64,000 nucleotides of DNA from contig NZ_CP116341.1 of assembly GCF_033304595.1 (NCBI RefSeq), positions 2,213,001 to 2,277,000 on the forward strand. Reading direction: 5' to 3'. A program made the position numbers and the translations under genes. How positions within the stretch are numbered: position 1 is the stretch's first letter; every line of letters begins with the position of its first letter. The notes under the pieces are model-generated. The model was not told the origin of the DNA and did not search any database. It saw only the letters and a program-made list of their open reading frames with translations. The stretch is from Sporosarcina jeotgali. GTDB taxonomy: Bacteria; Bacillota; Bacilli; Bacillales_A; Planococcaceae. Below, piece by piece: positions 37,858 through 44,904 of the stretch.

Positions 37858-38764
37858 CCAGACTCCTCCTTGTAATTGGTAATAGGTTTGCTGCTTCCAA
37901 TTGTTTAAGGACTGAGTTCAAACCATATTTCCTTAGATGTGCTTCCGTTTGTTCATTATAATCCGGAATTTCAAGGGACTCTAATGATTTACCTAAATCT
38001 ACCTCGCAGTGTATGGTTGCGAGTTCTTTAGATAAATGCAGCATCGCCAAGTTGTCCTGTATTTTGTTTTTTTCCGAACTCGTCAGCTTGTCCAGCGAAT
38101 TGACCACTTCTTCAGCTGTCCCATAAGTTTGAATGAGTTTTAATGCCGTCTTTGGTCCAATCCCTTTGACTCCGGGATACCCATCACTCGTGTCTCCAAT
38201 GAACGCTTTGTAGTCTATGAATTGGACAGGGGTCATTCCGTAATCATCTATAAAACGCGCTTCTGTGTACACGTCGTAGATGGAATGCCCTTTTTTTGTC
38301 AAGGCGATCCGGACAGATGGGGCGAGCAACTGAAGGAGATCTTTATCTCCAGATACAACCGTTACGTCCGCATCCGCTTTCCACGTTTTAACGAGGGAGC
38401 CGATTAAATCATCAGCTTCCATGCCTTCAACGCCGTAGTTTTTCCATCCCATGGCTTCTGAAGCCTGACGGGCCATATCGAATTGCGGGACTAACTCTGG
38501 GGCAGGCGCAGGGCGATTGGCTTTATAGCCGTCATACATATCATTCCGGAACGTAACAGCCCCCATGTCCCAGCAAACCGCGATATGGGTAGGCTGGAAA
38601 AGGTTCGCTGCCGTTAACGTATGTCTTAAAAAACCTTGAACTCCATTTGTGGGGATTCCATCTTCGTTATATTGAAATTGTTTTCGTACAGCTGTCGCAA
38701 AAAACGAACGGAATAACAAGGCCATTCCATCAATTAACAATATGTGTGGACGTTCAGCACTCAC
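37829..38764 (-). CDS. ypcP: 5'-3' exonuclease (Pol I N-domain homologue, YpcP)
   Basis: The 311-residue protein is a stand-alone 5'-nuclease: LLIDGMALLFRSFF near 9, the metal-binding GMEADDLIG near 119, VVSGDKDLLQLL near 136 and the helix-hairpin-helix YPGVKGIGPKTALKLI near 197. It removes RNA primers or flaps during DNA replication and repair. The GTG start at 38764 follows AAGGAGAG at seven bases. It overlaps the downstream RsbR-like gene. Confidence 0.92.
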   Translation of the reverse strand: MSAERPHILLIDGMALLFRSFFATAVRKQFQYNEDGIPTNGVQGFLRHTLTAANLFQPTHIAVCWDMGAVTFRNDMYDGYKANRPAPAPELVPQFDMARQASEAMGWKNYGVEGMEADDLIGSLVKTWKADADVTVVSGDKDLLQLLAPSVRIALTKKGHSIYDVYTEARFIDDYGMTPVQFIDYKAFIGDTSDGYPGVKGIGPKTALKLIQTYGTAEEVVNSLDKLTSSEKNKIQDNLAMLHLSKELATIHCEVDLGKSLESLEIPDYNEQTEAHLRKYGLNSVLKQLEAANLLPITRRSLDEGIIDPFK

Positions 38765-38949
38765 ATGCTCACTCTCCTTCGCAGTTCTTTATCTTATGTA
38801 CTTATTTCTTCTCTTTATCATACCATGACTTCAAAGTTTAGCACGTTCATTTCTTAAAGGGGGCGCTATTAGATAGGCACTCGTCTAACGCAGCCTGAGC
38901 AGTTGTCATAGTATGGGGAGCAGAGTGAAATTCTGAAAGGGGTAAGATT

Positions 38950-39534
38950 ATGAATCCTAACGATTATACCGAGGAACAATGGTTTCCCGAGCTTCCAGAT
39001 GGATACGTTCAGCAGCCCGGCAGTCAGGAAGATTGGAATGCGACTGCGATGCATGTGAATCCTCATCAAACGGCAGTGAATAACTGGATCCAACCTTCCC
39101 AATCAGGTTGGAATCCGTGGCAGAATTCGTCCCGCCATCCACAGCAAAGCTGGCCGGGATGGTCGAACCAGCCAGGATTTCCAGGTCAGTCCGGCTGGCC
39201 AGGGCAAGGCGGATGGAACCCGGGTCAGCCTTCCTATCCAGGATCGGGTGGAGGCGGCGGTGGCGGACAGCAGCAAGGACCACCTACTTCAGCCCCCCCT
39301 TCCCAAACACCGCAATACCCTGAACAAAGTATGCTGCGCGTAGATCCTGGCGGAATTCGTGGATGCATGTACCGCTTTACGTATGTCTGGACCTCTCGAA
39401 GACACGGTTTCTGGTTCTTCCCGACCTTTGTCGGCAGAACGTCAGTTGCAGGATATCAGTGGAGTGATCAGTGGCGACGCTGGGTTTATACTGGGATTGA
39501 CTTAGATCGCATTGATCAGTTTACTTGTTTTTAA
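38950..39534 (+). CDS. Uncharacterised Trp/Gly/Pro/Gln-rich protein with conserved aromatic C-terminus
   Basis: The 194-residue protein has two parts. Residues about 1-130 are low-complexity, with WPGQSGWPGQGGWNPGQ-like repeats and a glycine run. Residues about 130-194 are a compact aromatic and basic domain (VDPGGIRGCMYRFTYVW, FVGRTSVAGYQW, GIDLDRIDQF). I recall this C-terminal pattern from unnamed Bacillales proteins, but know no function. There is no signal peptide. AAAGGGG precedes the ATG and a terminator follows. A spore-surface or adhesive role is possible from composition alone. Confidence 0.75.
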   Translation: MNPNDYTEEQWFPELPDGYVQQPGSQEDWNATAMHVNPHQTAVNNWIQPSQSGWNPWQNSSRHPQQSWPGWSNQPGFPGQSGWPGQGGWNPGQPSYPGSGGGGGGGQQQGPPTSAPPSQTPQYPEQSMLRVDPGGIRGCMYRFTYVWTSRRHGFWFFPTFVGRTSVAGYQWSDQWRRWVYTGIDLDRIDQFTCF

Positions 39535-39558
39535 CGGAAAGATTATGGTGAGAGAGGG

Positions 39559-39580
39559 AGACCAGCTGCGGCTGGTCTTT
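39559..39580 (+). terminator. Terminator of the Trp/Gly-rich protein gene
   Basis: AGACCAGC (39559-39566) pairs with GCTGGTCT (39571-39578), followed by TTTTT. The repeat array at 39624 begins about 45 bases later. Confidence 0.85.
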
Positions 39581-39623
39581 TTTGGGTTGAAATTTGAGAG
39601 CTTGAAGGGATAGATTTTAGGGA

Positions 39624-39806
39624 TATGATCACTTTTCGGGATTTATGAGCGCTTTGCCCGGGGTATGATCACTTTTCGGGATTTATGAGCGCTTTGCCCG
39701 GGGTATGATCACTTTTCGGGATTTATGAGCACTTGGCCCCGGGGTATGATCACTTTTCGGGATTTATGAGCGCTTTGCCCGGGGTATGAACACCTATCGG
39801 GATTTT
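39624..39806. repeat. Repeat array A: 40-bp tandem units made of two 20-bp half-units
   Basis: Units start at 39624, 39664, 39704 and 39745, with a degenerate part from 39785. Each has a half TATGATCACTTTTCGGGATT and a half TATGAGCGCTTTGCCCGGGG. Units 1, 2 and 4 are identical; unit 3 has a one-base insertion and small changes. The core TATGA[T/G]C is the same as in arrays B and D. The 20-bp period and frequent stops exclude coding. Confidence 0.97.
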
Positions 39807-39952
39807 CACACCATCTACCTGAAACAAAAGACAATACATCTTGCATCCCACTTAGTTATTCTAAAAAAGAGAACTTGAAAAGGAAATGTGTCTAAAAAAA
39901 CGAAAGAGCGGTTATAGAATGCATGGTTGAAGCAAACAGGAGGTAAGTACCC

Positions 39953-40390
39953 ATGAAGAATCATGTTATTGGAGTATATGAAAATGAGCACCAAGTGACT
40001 GATGTTGTGGAAAGCCTAAAAAAGACAGGCTTCACAATTGAGGAAATTTCAGTTATCGCACAAAATACAAGAGATCTATCTGAAATTACACAGGTAGTAA
40101 AACCTTCCACTAAGGATGGAGCCATAGCAGGAGCTGTAACTGGGGGAACACTTGGTATAGCAGGCGTAATCGCCGGGCTATCTGCAATTGCGGTTCCCGG
40201 GCTTGGCGCTGTGTTGGCAGCAGGCCCTATTCTTTCAACAATTGGAGGAGCCGTGGTAGGCGCCAGATCCGGTGCTGGCGGATTCAAGCATGCGCTTATG
40301 GAAATCGGAGTCCCCGATGAGGAAGCCGAACGTTATTCTGAAGACGTTCAGGAGGGTAAGATTCTGGTGTTCGTTCATCCCGAAGAGTAA
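39953..40390 (+). CDS. YflT-like general stress protein domain with glycine-zipper
   Basis: The 145-residue protein has an N-terminal ferredoxin-like YflT/heat-induced stress protein domain (VIGVYENEHQVTDVVESLKK) and a long hydrophobic glycine-rich stretch (about 60-110; GAVTGGTLGIAG, GAVLAAGPILSTIGGAVVGA) typical of glycine zippers. A C-terminal amphipathic segment (GVPDEEAERYSEDVQEGKILVFV) follows. Relatives are general stress proteins of unknown mechanism. CAGGAGGTAAG precedes the ATG; no clear SigB promoter was found in the 150 bases upstream. Confidence 0.78.
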   Translation: MKNHVIGVYENEHQVTDVVESLKKTGFTIEEISVIAQNTRDLSEITQVVKPSTKDGAIAGAVTGGTLGIAGVIAGLSAIAVPGLGAVLAAGPILSTIGGAVVGARSGAGGFKHALMEIGVPDEEAERYSEDVQEGKILVFVHPEE

Positions 40391-40413
40391 TGCATGTTTT
40401 TGAACACATAAAA

Positions 40414-40449
40414 AAGAAGGCAGCCAAGTTAACCATTGGCTGCCTTCTT
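40414..40449. terminator. Bidirectional terminator
   Basis: AAGAAGGCAGCCAA (40414-40427) pairs perfectly with TTGGCTGCCTTCTT (40436-40449). It separates the stress protein gene from the chemotaxis receptor remnant transcribed toward it. Confidence 0.85.
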
Positions 40450-40497
40450 ACCATTTCACTAAATTGTTTCCAAAATCACCTTATACTTATCCTTGAG

Positions 40498-41345
40498 TTA
40501 CACAGTGAACTTTCCGATTTCTCCTTTTAAATCTTCAGCGATGTCGGATAAGTTTTTAGCTGCAGAAGCAACTTCGTCTACTGTTGCTGTTTGCTCTTCC
40601 GTCGTTGCCGCAATTTCACCAGAGTGGATTGCTAACTTTTCGTACAATGAAGAGATTTGGTTGATTGAATTCAGTAACGTCCCCATGACACTTTCGACTT
40701 CTGTTGAAATCGATGTTGCTTCGTTTGTTTGTTCAGAAACAGATTGGACTGCCTGTAAAATACTTCTGAATGCTTCACCCGCTTCACTCACTAACGAAGT
40801 GCCATTTTTCACTGCTTCATATCCATCTGTCATACTATCAACCGTTTGTGAGATGTCTTGTTTGATTTCATTAATCAGCTGACGTATGTGATTTGCCGCG
40901 TTACTCGATTCTTCGGCAAGTTTCCGTACTTCATCTGCCACCACCGCAAATCCTTTTCCTGCTTCACCGGCGCGTGCAGATTCAATAGCAGCGTTCAATG
41001 CCAGCAAATTGGGTTGTTTCGAAATTGAAGTAATAAAGCCAGAGAATTTTTCGATTTCCGAAGACTTCTCGTGGAGTTCGATAACCGTTTTCTTTGGACT
41101 GTCTTGTGTAGTTATTGATTTGTTCCATGCTCTTTTCTATTACTAATATGTTCATTTTCAGTGAAATTCAATTGGGCGGTTCGGTCAATCACTTTACTAA
41201 ACTCATTTATAGGTCTGGATACTTTGCGCCCGATCACAATTGATAATAAGACAGCCACAGTAATGGAAATGAAAACCATCACAATTGCAGATATGCTGTT
41301 GGCCTGCAGTTGTGACGGTTCCTTTTTTATCAATGAACCCTGTAG
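40498..41345 (-). pseudogene. Methyl-accepting chemotaxis protein remnant
   Basis: Pieces of a receptor are spread over several frames. Near 41345 a GFIDKKGT fragment recalls the end of a Cache sensor. 41112-41333 gives a transmembrane helix and HAMP start (GRKVSRPINEFSKVIDRTAQL). A third frame near 41100 gives [10 protein letters not shown]. 40498-41007 gives the signalling tip ([35 protein letters not shown]) and C-terminal coiled coil. The N-terminal sensor and part of the coiled coil are missing, with at least two frameshifts. This is a decayed gene. Confidence 0.85.
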
Positions 41346-41458
41346 AAGTGCAGTATCTCATAACAAGTAGGCTCTTCTTAACGACAATGTATTGATGTTC
41401 ATACTTCAGTATTTATATCACAAAATACTGATAGAAATCAGTTGCAAAATAACATACA

Positions 41459-41487
41459 AAACCGTCTCCGAATTACCGGAAACGGTT
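41459..41487 (-). terminator. Terminator of the UDG-family gene
   Basis: AACCGTCTCCG (41459-41470) pairs with CGGAAACGGTT (41477-41487), with one G-T pair, and overlaps the stop codon; the minus strand continues with TTTGTATG. Confidence 0.65.
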
Positions 41488-42061
41488 ATTTGATAGTATC
41501 GAGTTTGTTGGATACAAAATTTATGTCTTCTTTAAGGAGTTCCAGTAGATTGGGTCTGCGCCTGACAGCTAGAGGATGATAGGCTGCAGTTGTTTGGTAT
41601 CCCCTTACGTCATGCCATGATCCCCGTAATCCTTTCACATCCACTTCCGGATCTGTGAAGAAAGATTGTACAGCTACATTTCCCAAACATACTACAAGTT
41701 CAGGCTTTTGGCTGGTCAACTGCTCTTCCAAATGACGGATACAAATGGAGCGGACTTGTTCTTTATCATATTTCCGTACAGGCCTTCTTTTTAAAATATA
41801 GGTGATATAGATTTGTTTCTGACATAAACCTGCTTCGTGGATTGCTTGCTGTAAAGTCTGCCTTGTGCCGCAGACCATCGAATTCCCTTCTTTATATTCT
41901 CGCGCGCCCGGATTATCCAGGACGATCAAAATGGGGGCATGCGGATTTCCTTCTCCCCAAATCATTCGTGACCCTTGTTGATAAAGTCCGCAGCATTGAC
42001 AATCGATCTGGCTCTCAGGCGTTGGATCTTCTGCCCACAGTTCCGGACAAAATTCATTCAT
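41486..42061 (-). CDS. Uracil-DNA glycosylase superfamily protein
   Basis: The 191-residue protein has UDG superfamily features: a cysteine cluster near the N-terminus (CQCCGL, about 20-25), the phosphate/uracil loop LIVLDNPGAREYKEG near 47, LVVCLGNVAVQSF near 121 and the AAYHPLAVRRRPNL motif near 157. Family 4/5-type enzymes excise uracil from DNA. Here GEAPG is replaced by DNPGA, so catalysis is likely but substrate preference is open. ATG 42061 has GGGAGGATG upstream; the longer frame to 42109 has none. Repeat array B lies just upstream. Confidence 0.8.
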   Translation of the reverse strand: MNEFCPELWAEDPTPESQIDCQCCGLYQQGSRMIWGEGNPHAPILIVLDNPGAREYKEGNSMVCGTRQTLQQAIHEAGLCQKQIYITYILKRRPVRKYDKEQVRSICIRHLEEQLTSQKPELVVCLGNVAVQSFFTDPEVDVKGLRGSWHDVRGYQTTAAYHPLAVRRRPNLLELLKEDINFVSNKLDTIK

Positions 42062-42147
42062 TTTATCATCCTCCCAGATGTTCAGGATTCCCTTGTTTGG
42101 CTGAAACATTCAGGGTGGGATGTGGAACTGTGGGTATCAGTTGAAGG

Positions 42148-42307
42148 TTATGAGCGCTTTTTGTGATTTATGATCGCTCTTGTTGGGTTATGATCACATT
42201 TCAATTTTTATGAGCGCATTTCCACGTTTATGAGCATAATCCCAGATTTATGAGCTTTTTTCCTGATTTATGATCACATTCTAAGATTTATGAGCGCTTG
42301 GCGCCTG
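42148..42307. repeat. Repeat array B: eight 20-bp units
   Basis: Eight consecutive units of exactly 20 bp start at 42148, 42168, 42188, 42208, 42228, 42248, 42268 and 42288. All begin TTATGA[G/T]C; the order of G/T is G T T G G G T G. The last ten or so bases of each unit are unrelated in sequence. No insertion or deletion breaks the spacing. Confidence 0.97.
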
Positions 42308-42324
42308 AAGCTACGCAAAATAAA

Positions 42325-42347
42325 ACACCGTCCACTCGGGATGGTGT
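42325..42347 (-). terminator. Terminator of the gene at 42458-43042, shared hairpin type
   Basis: ACACCGTCC (42325-42333) pairs with GGATGGTGT (42339-42347), followed on the minus strand by TTTATTTTG. The hairpin is nearly identical to those at 44841-44870 and 47916-47944. Confidence 0.8.
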
Positions 42348-42401
42348 CGCAGCCGTATAAAAAGTCTAAATAGAATTGTTAATGGTATGGATTATGAACT
42401 T

Positions 42402-42436
42402 CTCATGTTAATTTTACTTTATAGAATTAACATGAG
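42402..42436. repeat. Perfect 12-bp inverted repeat
   Basis: CTCATGTTAATT (42402-42413) pairs with AATTAACATGAG (42425-42436) around an 11-base loop. No T-run follows, so it is not a typical terminator. It lies between the stop codon of the gene at 42458 and its terminator. Confidence 0.7.
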
Positions 42437-42457
42437 AAAAATGATGAGTCTTGCCCT

Positions 42458-43042
42458 TTATTCTGACACTTCGTCTTTCCATTTGTTCAACTTCTCCATT
42501 ACGAGATCATATGTTTTTTGTGAAATCTCGGGAAGCTCTCCGCCTAAAGCTTTCTTCGCTTCATTAAATCCTTCTTCAATTGCATTCTTTAAAAGATCAA
42601 ACTTACTCTTGTCACCGCCAGAAATCGCATTGGCAAAGTCGACTATGCTGTCACTGAGCTTTTCAGGACTAAGCGGGCCTCCTTCGCCAATTGCTGTTTG
42701 TGCTTCTAAGCGGGCTTGTTCGTCCACGACGACTTCTTTTTTCCCGCTTACTGCATCTTCCATATTAATCCCTTGTCTTTCAAGCAGCTGACGAACTAAA
42801 TTCATCAGGTTTTCATGAACTTTCTCACTCTCCGCTTTTAGCCGGTCAATTGTCGGCATATCCGGCTTAGCCATGGGCTTCTCATACACGACGCTTTTTT
42901 CTTGCTGAGAGGGTATATACTGATCAACCTGTTTGTTAGCTATTGATTCGTTTGTCTTTACCGTATCCTCTTTTTCTTTAGCCGTTTTTTGCATATGCGT
43001 TTGGGGCTTATTGAAAGCTGCTTGATTCGGTGTGATTTTCAT
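42458..43042 (-). CDS. Conserved protein of unknown function
   Basis: The 194-residue protein has a polar, probably disordered N-terminal half (Gln/Lys/Glu-rich, about 1-60) and a conserved helical C-terminal part with DRLKAESEKVHENLMNLV, EKLSDSIVDFANAISGGDKSK and GGELPEISQKTYDLVMEKLNKW. I have seen the ISGGDKSK...LPEIS pattern in unnamed proteins of Bacillales and other bacteria; no function is known to me. No signal peptide or membrane segment is present. GAGGAGGATG precedes the ATG. Confidence 0.75.
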   Translation of the reverse strand: MKITPNQAAFNKPQTHMQKTAKEKEDTVKTNESIANKQVDQYIPSQQEKSVVYEKPMAKPDMPTIDRLKAESEKVHENLMNLVRQLLERQGINMEDAVSGKKEVVVDEQARLEAQTAIGEGGPLSPEKLSDSIVDFANAISGGDKSKFDLLKNAIEEGFNEAKKALGGELPEISQKTYDLVMEKLNKWKDEVSE

Positions 43043-43449
43043 AGTACATCCTCCTCTTTTGATATCGAGCTATTTTAATAGTACATCGGTCACGATGTGT
43101 TATTTTAAATAGAATGGTAAAAAACCTGACAGAATATAAAGCGTTGGGGAATAGTCTTCCTTTGTACAATACCCTTTCGCTCCATCGTAAACACCCAATC
43201 TCATTTAACATACTGCTTATGATTAGTAAGGAATGGATGAATGCTTCTTGATACTTCCCTCTCTTAAGTGAGTCAATTGAATACCTTAAATTTTTTCTTT
43301 CGCTATTCAAGTTCACCATTTTTAGTTTAACGCTAAATTAACAAATAATACAGATGATTTTTTTATTTTATTAGTGAGTTCAGATTCTTTGTAGTATCCA
43401 ATTTTGGGTGTAAACTAATGAGTATATCGATATAAAAGGAGTGTTTTTT
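43043..43449. other. Intergenic region between the 42.5-kb gene and the SDR gene
   Basis: The region is AT-rich. A 103-codon frame on the minus strand (43008-43319) overlaps the gene at 42458-43042, lacks a ribosome site and was not accepted. No repeats or RNA genes were recognised. Confidence 0.4.
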
Positions 43450-44223
43450 ATGACAGGAACTATGGAAGGTAAATCAGGTTTAGTCACAGCATCAGGTTCA
43501 GGAATTGGACGAGCATCTGCAATTGCACTAGCAAAAGCAGGAGCAAAAGTTATGATTTCTGACGTAAACGAACAAGGTGGACTTGAAACCGTACAAATGA
43601 TCAAAGATAACGGCGGCGAAGCAGCATTTTTCAAATGTGACGTTAGTGACGAGGAACAAGTCATTGCACTTATCGACAAAACTGTTGAGACATTTGGTAA
43701 GCTTGACTTTGCTCATAATAATGCGGGCATTAACAAAGGTCTTGTGCCAATCGGAGAATTGGACTCTAAAGATTGGGACATTACACTTAAAGTAACACTT
43801 TACGGTACTTTCTATTGCCTCAAGCACGAAGTCAATGCCATGTTGAAAAATGGCGGCGGAGCGATTGTCAATACAGCATCAGGTGCAGGTCTTGAAGGAT
43901 CACCAAACATGGCACCATATATTGCTTCTAAACACGCTATTGCTGGTTTAACGAAATCTACGGCATTGGAATATGGTCAAAAAGGCATTACCATTAATTC
44001 GATTGCGCCTGGTGCAACGATTACACCAGCAATTGAAGAATGGTCAAAATCAAATCCAGAACAATTCCAAGGCGTTCTTAAATCACTTCCTGGTGGCAAA
44101 ATGGCAACAGCTGAAGATCAAGCAAATGCCGTTGTCTTCCTCTGCTCAGATCTTGCAAGTTCAATTAGCGGAGTAACACTTGCTGTAGATGGTGGCTTTA
44201 CTGCAGGTAAAATGCAACAATAA
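43450..44223 (+). CDS. Short-chain dehydrogenase/reductase (SDR)
   Basis: The 257-residue protein has the classical SDR layout: cofactor motif GLVTASGSGIGRA near 9-21, NNAG near 88, catalytic Ser in VNTASGAG near 140, and PYIASKHA (Tyr-x3-Lys) near 153. The first motif glycine is Ala (T-A-S-G-S-G-I-G). The ISDVNE stretch with an acidic residue after strand 2 favours NAD(H). The substrate is unknown. ATG 43450 follows AAAGGAG at eight bases. The gene stands alone and ends at a terminator. Confidence 0.9.
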   Translation: MTGTMEGKSGLVTASGSGIGRASAIALAKAGAKVMISDVNEQGGLETVQMIKDNGGEAAFFKCDVSDEEQVIALIDKTVETFGKLDFAHNNAGINKGLVPIGELDSKDWDITLKVTLYGTFYCLKHEVNAMLKNGGGAIVNTASGAGLEGSPNMAPYIASKHAIAGLTKSTALEYGQKGITINSIAPGATITPAIEEWSKSNPEQFQGVLKSLPGGKMATAEDQANAVVFLCSDLASSISGVTLAVDGGFTAGKMQQ

Positions 44224-44248
44224 TATTTGCAGATTAAACGGTTTATAT

Positions 44249-44285
44249 AAAAAATGGATCAAGCATTATGCTTGATCCATTTTTT
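44249..44285 (+). terminator. Terminator of the SDR gene
   Basis: Perfect stem of 18 bp: the left arm 44249-44266 (AAAAAATGGATCAAGCAT) pairs with 44268-44285, ending in T6. It can act in both directions. Confidence 0.92.
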
Positions 44286-44354
44286 CATATTTTGAATAAC
44301 ATCCTATTGAGAAGCAAACAAGAATCCTTCATTAACTAAACAACGAGTCCCCTT

Positions 44355-44528
44355 TTACTCCATTTGCGCTGAGTCTGTGTTGCTATCACTGTACTGAGCT
44401 GATCCCTTACCGCCAGTCTTGGCAATTAACTCATTAAGTTCATTGTACGTGAGTCCGGAATTGGCGTTCTGTCGTTTCACTTCGTCAATATCCGTACCCG
44501 CTACCGTGTACTTTTTTTCGGTTTGCAC
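44355..44528 (-). CDS. Small acid-soluble spore protein-like (gamma-type)
   Basis: The 57-residue hydrophilic protein has AGTDIDEVKRQNANSG (about 10-25), resembling the repeat of gamma-type SASP (TNAQQVRKQNQQS-like), then a TYNELNELIAKTGGKG segment and a polar tail. Gamma-SASPs are amino acid stores in spores. The GTG at 44528 follows AAGAGGAGGCG at seven bases; the upstream ATG at 44549 overlaps that site. The family call is tentative because the second half differs from classical SspE. Array C lies upstream. Confidence 0.6.
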   Translation of the reverse strand: MQTEKKYTVAGTDIDEVKRQNANSGLTYNELNELIAKTGGKGSAQYSDSNTDSAQME

Positions 44529-44635
44529 GTTAATTCGCCTCCTCTTCAACAGTATTTACTTTTTTCTAGTTTTTATGAAAGCAATTTTTGTACTTGTGTG
44601 TCCTGTGGTCGATTGGTCTGCTTCGTGAGAACTTG

Positions 44636-44783
44636 AATGGAGCGCTTAGGCTTCAGATTGGAGCAGTTAAACATGTGAATAGAGCGCTTCGCCTTGCGAT
44701 TAGAGCGGTTATTGAGTGGAATGGAGCGGATGGCCATAGGAATGGAGCGCTTAAGCGTTGGTAATGATCGCTTAGGCCAGTGT
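44636..44783. repeat. Repeat array C: seven 21-bp units of a related type
   Basis: Units start at 44636, 44657, 44678, 44699, 44720, 44741 and 44763, a 21-bp period with one 22-bp step. The core is AAT[G/A]GAGCGCTT with variants. The final unit reads AATGATCGCTT and so switches to the GATC core of arrays A, B and D. The remaining bases of each unit are not conserved. Confidence 0.92.
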
Positions 44784-44840
44784 CCAGGAATTATCTAATC
44801 CAATTTACACAACGAGCTCATCTTATACTTCTCCAAAACA

Positions 44841-44870
44841 AAAAACACCATCCGAGGGGATGGTGTTTTT
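44841..44870 (-). terminator. Terminator of ltaS, shared hairpin type
   Basis: AAAAACACCATCC (44841-44853) pairs with GGATGGTGTTTTT (44858-44870). The same ACACCATCC/GGATGGTGT stem occurs at 42.3 and 47.9 kb. Confidence 0.92.
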
Positions 44871-44904
44871 TGCTTACTGAAACTGGGTACTGCCGGTCAC
44901 TTCG

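Noticed and set aside
39624..39806. Protein-coding repeat
   Set aside because: The 20/40-bp period is not a multiple of three and stop codons occur in all frames.
39870..39950. SigB-type promoter before the YflT-like gene
   Set aside because: Only a poor GTGTCT...GGTTAT match was found, too far from the GTTTAA...GGGTAT consensus.
43008..43319. 103-codon frame on the minus strand upstream of the unknown gene
   Set aside because: It overlaps the well-supported start of the gene at 42458-43042, has no ribosome site and shows no recognisable domain.
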